Below are positions 9,095-16,643 of a stretch of 64,000 bases of DNA, in pieces. Numbering within the stretch: position 1 is the first letter of the stretch; every line of letters begins with the position of its first letter. The stretch covers positions 1 through 64,000 of the forward strand of contig CALCHN010000004.1 in assembly GCA_937901255.1 (NCBI GenBank). The letters are read 5' to 3'. This stretch comes from an uncultured Flavobacteriales bacterium. Lineage in GTDB: Bacteria > Bacteroidota > Bacteroidia > Flavobacteriales_E > Vicingaceae. Made by a program: the position numbers and the translations under genes. The notes under the pieces are model-generated. The model did not search any database and was not told the DNA's origin. It was given only the letters and a program-made list of their open reading frames with translations.

Positions 9095-9323
9095 TTTACG
9101 TCATTCCTGTGGAGAGCAACGAAAACAGGAATCTATATCATGGTAAACGAAAGAGAGATTCCTGATAATTTTCTTCGTTCCTTTGAAAATTTCAGGAATG
9201 ACGTTGTAGGTAGGCAGGAATCTTTGAATCATCAATTATTATAAGTGCGATTGGGTAAGTAGTATTCCAAGCAAATGCTTGAAATAGATGTTTTTTATTT
9301 TTCTATGCTTGGAGGAGGAGGGG
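9095..9323. repeat. 229-bp direct repeat, copy A
   Basis: Positions 9095-9323 are identical base for base to 9359-9587. The copy contains one complete palindromic element (9098-9204) plus about 120 bp of downstream sequence ending in a G-rich run. A shared GTTAATAACGTTTTCT stretch before each copy suggests that the original duplicated unit began near 9080. The gene-free stretch 8975-9667 holds nothing else that I can identify. Confidence 0.9.
9098..9204. repeat. Palindromic element, copy 2 (12-bp perfect inverted ends)
   Basis: ACGTCATTCCTG at 9098-9109 pairs with CAGGAATGACGT at 9193-9204. Internal CAGGAATC (9126-9133) pairs with GATTCCTG (9157-9164). The element can therefore fold as one long cruciform or as two adjacent hairpins, typical of REP/BIME-like intergenic repeats. 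Confidence 0.8.
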
Positions 9324-9358
9324 TTAATAACGTTTTCTCTTACCGTCACTCCAATTTT

Positions 9359-9587
9359 TTTACGTCATTCCTGTGGAGAGCAACGAAAACAGGAATCTAT
9401 ATCATGGTAAACGAAAGAGAGATTCCTGATAATTTTCTTCGTTCCTTTGAAAATTTCAGGAATGACGTTGTAGGTAGGCAGGAATCTTTGAATCATCAAT
9501 TATTATAAGTGCGATTGGGTAAGTAGTATTCCAAGCAAATGCTTGAAATAGATGTTTTTTATTTTTCTATGCTTGGAGGAGGAGGGG
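9359..9587. repeat. 229-bp direct repeat, copy B
   Basis: Identical to 9095-9323 and separated from it by 35 bp. The spacer contains the common GTTAATAACGTTTTCT plus about 20 extra bases (TACCGTCACTCCAATTTTTT) that look like the beginning of yet another, truncated element of the same family. Absence of any mismatch implies a recent event. Confidence 0.9.
9362..9468. repeat. Palindromic element, copy 3
   Basis: Exact duplicate of the element at 9098-9204, carried by the 229-bp direct repeat. Confidence 0.8.
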
Positions 9588-9667
9588 GGAGAGTATCAGA
9601 ATCAATATTAAAGTTCTCATTTTTGAATTTGTTTTGGGTATTATCATAAAACAAAAATGCTGTTTTT

Positions 9668-10351
9668 TTATTTTTCTTCTATCGTTATTAATTTATCGGA
9701 GTTGAACATTGCTGCTGGAGAAATCACTTTTTCGTCCAATGGTATATTATCTCCATATCTTTCTTTCATTTTTGTTTGGACAATTTCATTTGTCAAGTCA
9801 AAATCGGAAAGCTGTTCGAGTTGTCCAATTTCTATATCAGTTGCTTGTTTATATATTTTCCAAACGAGCTCAGAACAATAGATTTTATCATCTGACCATT
9901 CAAAGTAAATATCATAAGGTTTTCCATTAAATTGTTCGCCTACCTCTTTCATTTTAGTCAGAACAGAGTTTGTTAAGACTTGGTCAGCATTTTTAAGTCG
10001 CTTGATTACGTAATGTCCGTTTTCACCACGGGTTATCCAATTCTTTAGTGGTGTCAATTTTACGGGTTGAACCGCTTCGTAAACGAAAAAGTGTCCTTCA
10101 TCTTCGTAAATAATCCCCATATGACTGTATTTTGAATTGGTAGCCAATTGAATTGCCTTACTTTGACTTGATTTTGAAGTTTGAAAGATAATATCTCCAT
10201 TTTCGAGGTGTTTTGAAAAAGGTTCATCGTAAGCTCCAATAGCTTCTCCATGGGATCTAAAGTATATATAGAATCCAAATGCCATAAAACCAATATAAAG
10301 AGCTATTGATATTCCTAGAATCCAAATAATAATTTTTATAATCTTCGGCAT
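9668..10351 (-). CDS. YiiX/YebB-like NlpC/P60-fold cysteine hydrolase, membrane anchored
   Basis: A 227-residue protein with one N-terminal membrane helix (about 7-30), so the hydrolase part probably faces the periplasm. The permuted papain-like fold is indicated by GDIIFQTS (residues 52-59), the catalytic histidine in KYSHMGI (His77), a following acidic/aromatic strand (FFVYEAV), and the catalytic cysteine in YCSELVWKIYK (Cys159). Members of this group are thought to cleave amide or thioester bonds, often in cell-wall or lipid contexts; the substrate here is unknown. It stands alone, next to the duplicated repeats, and is transcribed toward them. Confidence 0.75.
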   Translation of the reverse strand: MPKIIKIIIWILGISIALYIGFMAFGFYIYFRSHGEAIGAYDEPFSKHLENGDIIFQTSKSSQSKAIQLATNSKYSHMGIIYEDEGHFFVYEAVQPVKLTPLKNWITRGENGHYVIKRLKNADQVLTNSVLTKMKEVGEQFNGKPYDIYFEWSDDKIYCSELVWKIYKQATDIEIGQLEQLSDFDLTNEIVQTKMKERYGDNIPLDEKVISPAAMFNSDKLITIEEK

Positions 10352-10420
10352 ATTCTCTTATTTGTGAAGTAATTTATATTTGAATATGATAAAACCTATT
10401 CTCCCCAAACATACAAAAAA

Positions 10421-10452
10421 ATCCCGACTTACAACTGTTTGTAAGTCGGGAT
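10421..10452 (-). terminator. Rho-independent terminator of the PLP-enzyme gene
   Basis: ATCCCGACTTACAA (10421-10434) and TTGTAAGTCGGGAT (10439-10452) form a perfect 14-bp stem with loop CTGT. On the minus strand it is followed by a run of six T (complement of 10415-10420). It sits 36 bp after the stop codon at 10489. Confidence 0.9.
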
Positions 10453-10488
10453 GTTAAATTGTGTTAGCAATTATATAATAAAATAAAA

Positions 10489-11688
10489 CTAGCTTACCTT
10501 AGCTAAACATTGTTTGATAACTTGGTAAGTACGTTCAGCGTTGTTGTCTAATCCTATAGAAACTCGTACTAACCCTTCTGTTAAGCCTATTTGGTTTCTT
10601 TCTTCTTCAGGAATTTCTGATGAAGTGCTTCCGCCCGGAGCACTAAATAAGGTTTTGTATGAGCCTAAACTTACTGCCAAATAGCCCACATTGTTGTTCT
10701 GCATTTCTTCCATTAAAATATTGGCTTTTTCTTTGGTTTTCATGTCTATTACAAACAGACCTCCAAAGCCAAATTCTTCATTGTACATGGTTTTCATTAA
10801 CTCATGTTGCGGATGATTGCTTAATCCTGGGTAAGTTATTTTAAACCCATCTTTATCTAATTTAGTGGCAATGTGCAAAGCGTTAGTACTGTGTTGTTTC
10901 ATTCTAATGTGTAGCGTTCTTAAGTTTTTAAGAATACTTGCCGCACGGAAACTGTCTAAAACAGGACCTAATAACATGCTTGCTCCGTTGTTTACATCAG
11001 AAAGCGAATCAATAAACTCTTTAGTTCCACAAATACATCCGGCAACACAATCGCTCATTCCATTAATGAATTTAGTCATACTGTGTACAACTATGTCGGC
11101 TCCCATTTCGGCAGGAGAGAATATCATTGGCGAAAAAGTATTATCCACTACTAATTTGCAGTTATGCTCTTTAGCCAATTTGGAAAGTGCAGCTACATTA
11201 GAGATTTCTAACATAGGGTTGCTCATGGTTTCGCAGTAAATTATTTTGGTGTTGGGAGTAATGGCTTTTTTAACCAGCTCAATATTGGTGGTATCAACAA
11301 AGTTGGTTTTAATGTTGAATTTTGGTAAAAAGTTTTTGAAGAAAGCATACGTTCCTCCGTATATGGTTCTGCTAGAAACGATTTCATCGCCTGCATTGCA
11401 AAGTTGTAAAATTACATTGGTAATAGCTGCCATTCCCGAACCTGTAACAGAAGCACTTTCTGTTCCTTCTAGTTGAGCTAAGGCTTGAGAAAGGTATTTG
11501 TTCATTGGATTCCAGTGTCTGGAATATAAATAACATCCTTCAATTTCGTGTTCAAAAATTTCTTCCATCTTACCTGCTTGTAAAAAAGTGTAGGTAGAAG
11601 AATCTGTAATAGAAGGATTTACTCCTCCAAATTCTCCAAAATATTGTAAATCTTGAATATTATCTGCCGGTTGTAATTTTTTGCTCAT
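10489..11688 (-). CDS. Cys/Met-metabolism PLP-dependent enzyme (methionine gamma-lyase / trans-sulfuration type)
   Basis: A 399-residue cytoplasmic PLP enzyme of fold type I. It shows the cofactor-phosphate region GSGMAAI (near 83), the stacking aromatic in RTIYGGTYAFF, the Asp contacting the pyridine N in VVDNTFSPMI, and the Schiff-base lysine in HSMTKFINGMSD (near residue 208). Family members catalyse gamma- or beta-elimination or replacement on homocysteine, cystathionine, methionine or O-acetylhomoserine. Sequence alone does not decide between methionine gamma-lyase and sulfhydrylase. It is a single-gene unit ending in a strong terminator. Confidence 0.85.
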   Translation of the reverse strand: MSKKLQPADNIQDLQYFGEFGGVNPSITDSSTYTFLQAGKMEEIFEHEIEGCYLYSRHWNPMNKYLSQALAQLEGTESASVTGSGMAAITNVILQLCNAGDEIVSSRTIYGGTYAFFKNFLPKFNIKTNFVDTTNIELVKKAITPNTKIIYCETMSNPMLEISNVAALSKLAKEHNCKLVVDNTFSPMIFSPAEMGADIVVHSMTKFINGMSDCVAGCICGTKEFIDSLSDVNNGASMLLGPVLDSFRAASILKNLRTLHIRMKQHSTNALHIATKLDKDGFKITYPGLSNHPQHELMKTMYNEEFGFGGLFVIDMKTKEKANILMEEMQNNNVGYLAVSLGSYKTLFSAPGGSTSSEIPEEERNQIGLTEGLVRVSIGLDNNAERTYQVIKQCLAKVS

Positions 11689-11910
11689 AGTTTTAAAATT
11701 TTATTTGGCAAAAGTAACAATTTTAGGCTGTTTTATTTGGCATAACTCACAAAATATAATTTTGAATTTTAGTAAATCAGCATTTGAAAGCGTATTTTAT
11801 TTGTTGGTGGTTTTCGGGGAGGAGTTTTGTTGCTTGTTAGTCAGTGAAATATAAAAAAATATCTAACCACATCGGTACATAGTTTTTGATGTAGTATCTA
11901 TAATAAAGAT

Positions 11911-12069
11911 AGATTCTTCACATCGTTTTGTTATCATTCACCTCAGGTGAATAAACAAAACATCGTTCAGAATGATATTTCTAGACTTTAGTAGTCAGTT
12001 CGTTAGTGTCATTCTGAACGATGTTTTTACAGAAAACTTGTTTTTCGTGTAAAACGAAGTGATGAATCT
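11911..12069. repeat. Nested palindromic intergenic element
   Basis: Imperfect outer arms, AGATTCTTCACATCGTTTT (11911-11929) and AAAACGAAGTGATGAATCT (12051-12069), match at 17 of 19 positions. The inner arms ACATCGTTCAGAATGA (11960-11975) and TCATTCTGAACGATGT (12009-12024) match perfectly over 16 bp. A third small palindrome, ATTCACCT-C-AGGTGAAT, lies at 11936-11952. Sequences of the type GTCATTCTGAACGAAGTGAAGAATC are familiar as dispersed intergenic repeats in Bacteroidota. The gene-free gap 11689-12097 holds only this element and AT-rich sequence. Confidence 0.75.
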
Positions 12070-12097
12070 TTTTTCTGTTATATAAAGTCACATTATT

Positions 12098-13723
12098 TTA
12101 CCCTAAAAACGGATACCTGTAATCCTTAGCCGGAACAAAAGTTTCTTTAATTGTTCTTGGGCTAGTCCATCTAATAAGGTTAAGGTAAGAACCTGCTTTA
12201 TCGTTTGTCCCTGAAGCTCTTGCCCCGCCAAAAGGTTGTTGTCCTACAACAGCACCAGTTGGTTTGTCGTTAATATAGAAGTTTCCTGCAGCATTTTCCA
12301 ATATTTTAGTAGCGATATTAATAGCTGGTCTTTCTTTAGCGAAAATAGCTCCTGTTAAGGCGTACTCAGAAGTAGCATCTAACAATTGTAAAGCTTCTTC
12401 GTATTCGTTAGCATCATATACATAAATGGTCATAAATGGACCAAAAATTTCTTCGCACATGGTTCTGAAATGTGGATTAGTAGTAAGTACAACAGTTGGC
12501 TCTACAAAGTAACCTACAGTTTTGTCGTATTTCCCACCACAAATAATTTCAGCATCATCTTTGGTTTTAGTATATTCAATAAAAGAAGCAATTTTGTCAA
12601 AACTTTTTTCATCAATTACAGCATTAATAAAATTGCCAAAATCTTCTGGAGAACCCATTTTGAAAGAAGCTAAATCCTCTTTTACATACTTTATTACTTC
12701 ATCAGCAATGTTAGAAGGTATATAAGCTCTAGAGGCAGCAGAACATTTTTGTCCTTGGAATTCAAAAGCACCTCTTGAGATAGCTGTTGCTACTTCTTTA
12801 GCATCGGCAGATTTATGAGCAATAATAAAATCTTTTCCTCCTGTTTCACCAACAATTCTTGGATAAGATTTATAAAGATCTATGTTATTACCAATGGTTT
12901 TCCATAAGTTTTTGAAAACTCCTGTAGAACCTGTAAAGTGTAATCCTGAAAAATCTGGATGTTTAAATACAGCTTCTCCAAACTCTGGTCCGCTAGCATA
13001 AACAATATTAATAACACCATCAGGCAAACCAGCCTCTTTAAACAATTCCATAATTACGTGTGCAGAATAAATTTGTGTGTTGGCAGGTTTCCAAACTACT
13101 ACATTTCCCATTAGTGCAGGAGCAGCACATAAATTAGCACAAATAGAAGTAAAGTTAAAAGGAGTAATGGCTAATACAAAACCTTCTAGCGGACGGTATT
13201 CCATTCTGTTCCATACGCCCGGAAGTGATTCAGGTTGTTCTTTATAGATATCAATCATATATTGAACATTGAACTTGAAAAAATCTATCATTTCGCAAGC
13301 AGCATCAATTTCTGCCTGAAAAGCATTTTTACTTTGACAAAGCATAGTAGCGGCATTCATTCTAGCTCTGTATGGTCCGGCTAATAAATCAGCAGCTTTT
13401 AAGAAAATAGCTGCTCTATCTTGCCAAGGTGTATTTGCCCATGTTTTTCTTGCTTCTAATGCAGCTTCAATAGCTTGGTGAACATACTGTGTGTTTCCTT
13501 TGTGGTAAAATCCTAGTTCGTGTTTGTGGTCGTGTGGAGGATGTATGCTTACTTTAGCGTCAGAAGTAACAGCTTTACCACCAATTACCATCGGAATTTC
13601 AATTTTTTTGCTTTTTAATTCTTTGTAAGCGGCTAACAATTCTTCTTTTTCTTTAGAGCCTGGAGCATATCCTTTTACAGGTTCGTTTGTTGCTATTGGT
13701 ACATTAAAATATGCATTTGCCAT
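12098..13723 (-). CDS. pruA: L-glutamate gamma-semialdehyde (1-pyrroline-5-carboxylate) dehydrogenase
   Basis: A 541-residue aldehyde dehydrogenase that oxidises glutamate semialdehyde to glutamate with NAD+, the second step of proline catabolism. It shows the NAD-binding region ITPFNFTSICANL, GSTGVFKNLW, the catalytic glutamate in IVGETGGKDF (near residue 290) and the nucleophilic cysteine in EFQGQKCSAASRAY (near residue 324), plus the C-terminal GPF/FYINDKPTGAVVGQQPFGG block. Length fits the stand-alone PruA group; no PutA proline-dehydrogenase domain is fused. It has its own promoter with an inverted repeat, and is separated by 92 bp from the upstream hypothetical gene. Confidence 0.94.
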   Translation of the reverse strand: MANAYFNVPIATNEPVKGYAPGSKEKEELLAAYKELKSKKIEIPMVIGGKAVTSDAKVSIHPPHDHKHELGFYHKGNTQYVHQAIEAALEARKTWANTPWQDRAAIFLKAADLLAGPYRARMNAATMLCQSKNAFQAEIDAACEMIDFFKFNVQYMIDIYKEQPESLPGVWNRMEYRPLEGFVLAITPFNFTSICANLCAAPALMGNVVVWKPANTQIYSAHVIMELFKEAGLPDGVINIVYASGPEFGEAVFKHPDFSGLHFTGSTGVFKNLWKTIGNNIDLYKSYPRIVGETGGKDFIIAHKSADAKEVATAISRGAFEFQGQKCSAASRAYIPSNIADEVIKYVKEDLASFKMGSPEDFGNFINAVIDEKSFDKIASFIEYTKTKDDAEIICGGKYDKTVGYFVEPTVVLTTNPHFRTMCEEIFGPFMTIYVYDANEYEEALQLLDATSEYALTGAIFAKERPAINIATKILENAAGNFYINDKPTGAVVGQQPFGGARASGTNDKAGSYLNLIRWTSPRTIKETFVPAKDYRYPFLG

Positions 13724-13763
13724 AGTATTTTATTTTTATGAGTTTATAAATTTTTTCGCTGAT

Positions 13764-13794
13764 CAAAATTACCAACTCTAATAGAGTTTGCCAA
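13764..13794 (-). promoter_or_regulatory. Predicted pruA promoter with internal inverted repeat
   Basis: On the minus strand TTG (complement of 13792-13794) is followed after 20 nt by TAATTTTG (complement of 13764-13771). The spacer contains the inverted repeat AACTCT-AAT-AGAGTT (13774-13788), a possible operator. Confidence 0.65.
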
Positions 13795-13815
13795 CAAAAT
13801 TGCTTACTAATCTAA

Positions 13816-14508
13816 TTAGAGAATGTCATCACTATCATTTTGAAATTTAAAACCAAGTCGTTTACCAGTTTTAAGTTTAATAATAGAGGTAACTTCGTTT
13901 ATTTCTTGAACACTTACCGTGCTCATTGCTTCATATCTTGGGGTTAATAAATCAAACTCCATAGAATATAAAATAGAAGATTCAATAATGTTTTTTATTT
14001 TTTTAGTGGTGATGGTTTCATTAACAAAATCGTTATAAAGAAATCCCAACTGTCTTTTGCCTTCTACAAAATAATGTTCATCTTTATTAACGAAACAACG
14101 AGCTACCAAGTAGCCAATATCATCCACTCTGTTGTATTTAAAAGAATCTGCTAAAAAGTTATAGATATTAATCATTCCGCAGTAGGTTCTCATTCTGTCT
14201 TCTTTAACATAAGAAGAGTTCCAAATGTTGTGAGATTTATCAAAGTCAAAAACATTGGTGTGCATAAAAAACACCAGCACATCTCCTCCAAATTTTATCT
14301 GAAATTCAAAATCTGATTTGTCAATAAATTCAAAAGTAACATCCTTATCAACATCGCACATTTCGCTTCCTAACTCGCCAATAAGCTTGTTAGCTTCCAC
14401 TTTAAACTCCTGAAAAATAGCGTAGGTTTTTTTATAAACTTGTTGCTTTAAACAAGCTTTTTCTTTTAGAGTGTCTAAAATAAGTTCGTGTGCAGTTGGT
14501 TTTTTCAT
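13816..14508 (-). CDS. Conserved-looking hypothetical protein, 230 aa
   Basis: I do not recognise a named family. It is soluble, with no signal peptide or membrane segment. The N-terminal quarter is predicted helical (ELILDTLKEKACLKQQVYKK), followed by a mixed strand/helix domain containing FGGDVLVFFMHTNVFDFDKS and RRVDDIGYLVARCF-like segments. Composition matches the neighbours. It is between proS and pruA on the same strand, with a 121-bp gap to proS that holds a dispersed repeat. The function is unknown and none is inferred. Confidence 0.75.
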   Translation of the reverse strand: MKKPTAHELILDTLKEKACLKQQVYKKTYAIFQEFKVEANKLIGELGSEMCDVDKDVTFEFIDKSDFEFQIKFGGDVLVFFMHTNVFDFDKSHNIWNSSYVKEDRMRTYCGMINIYNFLADSFKYNRVDDIGYLVARCFVNKDEHYFVEGKRQLGFLYNDFVNETITTKKIKNIIESSILYSMEFDLLTPRYEAMSTVSVQEINEVTSIIKLKTGKRLGFKFQNDSDDIL

Positions 14509-14584
14509 TTGGTTAAAAGTTAATGGTTAATGGTTAAATGTTTGAAATTTGAGGTTAGTTTAAAAGTTAATAAGTTTAGTTTGT

Positions 14585-14609
14585 CCCATCTTAACCTTCC
14601 CAAAGGGAA
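14585..14609. repeat. Dispersed 25-bp motif (copy 1)
   Basis: CCCATCTTAACC followed by TTCCCAAAGGGAA, a short palindrome. The same 25-mer with one mismatch is at 46565-46589. It is located directly downstream of proS and may also act as a weak transcript end. Confidence 0.6.
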
Positions 14610-14629
14610 CGGATTCCCCTCCTTAATTT

Positions 14630-16105
14630 TTAGTAAGCTTTAGCAAAAACTACTCGTTGGGTAGATGGTTTACCTGTTAGAATACATTTACCTTCTTCTT
14701 GTCTATTATTTAAAGGAATACATCTAATAGTAGCTTTGGTTTGTTGTTTAATTTCTTCTTCAGTTTCTGGAGTACCATCCCAATGTGCGAAAACAAAACC
14801 ACCTTTTTCAATAAGTTGGTTAAATTCGTCCCAGCTGTCAGCTTTGTTGGTCATTTCTTCTCTGTAATCTATTGCTTTCTGGTATAAATTATTTTGAATT
14901 TTTTCTAATAGATTTTCTACTTTGTGAGCTAAGTCTTTTTGCTGTAATGTTTCTTTTTCTTTAGTATCTCTTCTAGCAACTTCTACCGTTCCGTTTTCTA
15001 AATCTCTTGGTCCAATAGCAATTCTAACAGGAACACCTTTAAACTCGTATTCGGCAAATTTCCAACCTGGTTTGTGTGTATCTCTGTCATCGTATTTTAC
15101 ACGAATATTTTTTTCTTCTAGTTCTTTTTTAAGTTGTAAGGCTCTTTCAGAAATCTGATTGAGTTGTTCTTCGCCTTTATAAATGGGAACAATAACTACA
15201 TGGATAGGAGCAATTTTAGGAGGTAATACCAATCCTTCATCATCAGAATGCGTCATAATTAAAGCTCCCATTAATCTGGTAGAAACTCCCCAAGAGGTAG
15301 CCCAAACATATTCTTGTTTACCTTCTTTAGAAGTGAATTTAACATCGAAAGCTTTGGCAAAATTTTGACCTAAAAAGTGAGAAGTTCCTGCTTGTAAGGC
15401 TTTGCCATCTTGCATTAATGCTTCAATACAATAAGTTTCTTCAGCTCCAGCAAACCTTTCATTTGGCGTTTTTAAGCCTTTTAAAACCGGAATAGCCATC
15501 CATTCTTCAGCGAAAGTAGCGTAAACTTCTAGCATTTTTTCAGCTTCTTCAATGGCTTCGTCTTTGGTGGCATGTGCGGTATGTCCTTCTTGCCATAAAA
15601 ATTCGGCAGTTCTTAAAAATAAACGCGTTCTCATTTCCCAACGTACCACATTTGCCCATTGGTTAATTAATAATGGTAAATCTCTGTAAGATTGAATCCA
15701 ACCTTTATAAGTGTTCCAAATAATAGCTTCGGAAGTTGGTCTAACAATTAGTTCTTCATCTAATTTTGCATTAGGGTCAACAATTAATTTTGATGGATTT
15801 TCAGGGTCAGTTTTTAATCTGTAATGAGTAACAACAGCACATTCTTTGGCAAAACCTTCAGCATTTTTCTCTTCGGCTTCAAACAAACTTTTTGGTACAA
15901 ACAATGGGAAATAGGCATTTTCATGACCAGTTTCTTTAAACATTTTGTCTAATTGAGCTTGAATTTTCTCCCAGATAGCATAACCATAAGGTTTAATAAC
16001 CATACAACCTCTTACAGCAGAGTGTTCTGCTAAATCTGCTTTAACAACTATTTCGTTGTACCATTGAGAATAATCTTCTTTTCGAGTAGTAAAATCTTTT
16101 GCCAT
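14630..16105 (-). CDS. proS: Prolyl-tRNA synthetase (short, archaeal/eukaryal type)
   Basis: A 491-residue class II aminoacyl-tRNA synthetase that charges tRNA-Pro. Motif 2 is seen in QWANVVRWEMRTRLFLRTAEF, and the substrate-loop region in IVRPTSEAIIW and WQEGHTAHAT. An anticodon-binding domain follows from about residue 280, and a C-terminal zinc-like domain ends in the typical tyrosine (VFAKAY). The INS editing domain of the long bacterial ProS is absent, as expected for the short form used by many Bacteroidota. It is divergent from the secreted-protein genes at 16.2 kb. Confidence 0.95.
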   Translation of the reverse strand: MAKDFTTRKEDYSQWYNEIVVKADLAEHSAVRGCMVIKPYGYAIWEKIQAQLDKMFKETGHENAYFPLFVPKSLFEAEEKNAEGFAKECAVVTHYRLKTDPENPSKLIVDPNAKLDEELIVRPTSEAIIWNTYKGWIQSYRDLPLLINQWANVVRWEMRTRLFLRTAEFLWQEGHTAHATKDEAIEEAEKMLEVYATFAEEWMAIPVLKGLKTPNERFAGAEETYCIEALMQDGKALQAGTSHFLGQNFAKAFDVKFTSKEGKQEYVWATSWGVSTRLMGALIMTHSDDEGLVLPPKIAPIHVVIVPIYKGEEQLNQISERALQLKKELEEKNIRVKYDDRDTHKPGWKFAEYEFKGVPVRIAIGPRDLENGTVEVARRDTKEKETLQQKDLAHKVENLLEKIQNNLYQKAIDYREEMTNKADSWDEFNQLIEKGGFVFAHWDGTPETEEEIKQQTKATIRCIPLNNRQEEGKCILTGKPSTQRVVFAKAY

Positions 16106-16162
16106 TTATTTTAGGTATATTTTTTGATAGTGTGCGAACTAATTAATTACTTTTATAAGTGT

Positions 16163-16191
16163 CAAAATTAGTTTAAAAATTATTAAAACAA
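16163..16191 (-). promoter_or_regulatory. Predicted proS promoter (TTG-N18-TAATTTTG)
   Basis: The complement of 16189-16191 is TTG and that of 16163-16170 is TAATTTTG, 18 nt apart and 58 nt before the proS ATG. The -33 end abuts the start codon of the divergent gene at 16194. Confidence 0.55.
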
Positions 16192-16193
16192 CC

Positions 16194-16550
16194 ATGAAAA
16201 CGACTCATCTTTTAATCCTTTTACTAAGTATCTTTTTAATTTCTACTTCTGCCTTTGCTCAAGATGATTTTTATACTGAAAAGCAAAGTGAAAAAACAGT
16301 TTTTCAAGCCAATGATTCAGATACGTTAGAGGTATCAATTTTTGATGAAGAAAATTATATGTCTGAAGAAGATTATTATGAAACTTATTATAATGATGAA
16401 TATAATAGTGATGAGGTTTACTCTTCTGAAAATGAAAGGGTAATAGAGGAGGAGCAACGGAAAGCAAGAAACAGAAGAATAGCTGGAGAAATTGTTGGAG
16501 AAATTATTTACAATGTTGTTTTCAGTATAGCTGTAATATTAACATGGTAG
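16194..16550 (+). CDS. Small secreted or membrane-anchored acidic protein, 118 aa
   Basis: Unrecognised. A clear signal peptide (residues 1-22) precedes AQDDFYTEKQ. The middle is strongly acidic and Tyr/Asp/Glu-rich (EDYYETYYNDEYNSDE). The C-terminus has a basic segment (RKARNRR) followed by a probable membrane helix, IVGEIIYNVVFSIAVILTW. The mature N-terminus AQDDFY is shared with the next gene, suggesting common ancestry or a common sorting context. The ATG at 16194 is the only sensible start. Confidence 0.65.
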   Translation: MKTTHLLILLLSIFLISTSAFAQDDFYTEKQSEKTVFQANDSDTLEVSIFDEENYMSEEDYYETYYNDEYNSDEVYSSENERVIEEEQRKARNRRIAGEIVGEIIYNVVFSIAVILTW

Positions 16551-16643
16551 AATTGATAATTGGCACAGAGTTTGCTTTTTCGTAGGTGTTAACATTTCAT
16601 TAACATTTTTTTGAAAAAGTAAAGAATATTAAAATATACAGAT

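Noticed and set aside
9041..9508. Two similar short open frames (9041-9244 and 9275-9508, plus strand) that would encode near-identical peptides
   Set aside because: They exist only because they read through the duplicated palindromic element. The shared peptide is the translation of the hairpin arms and has no start-site or protein features.
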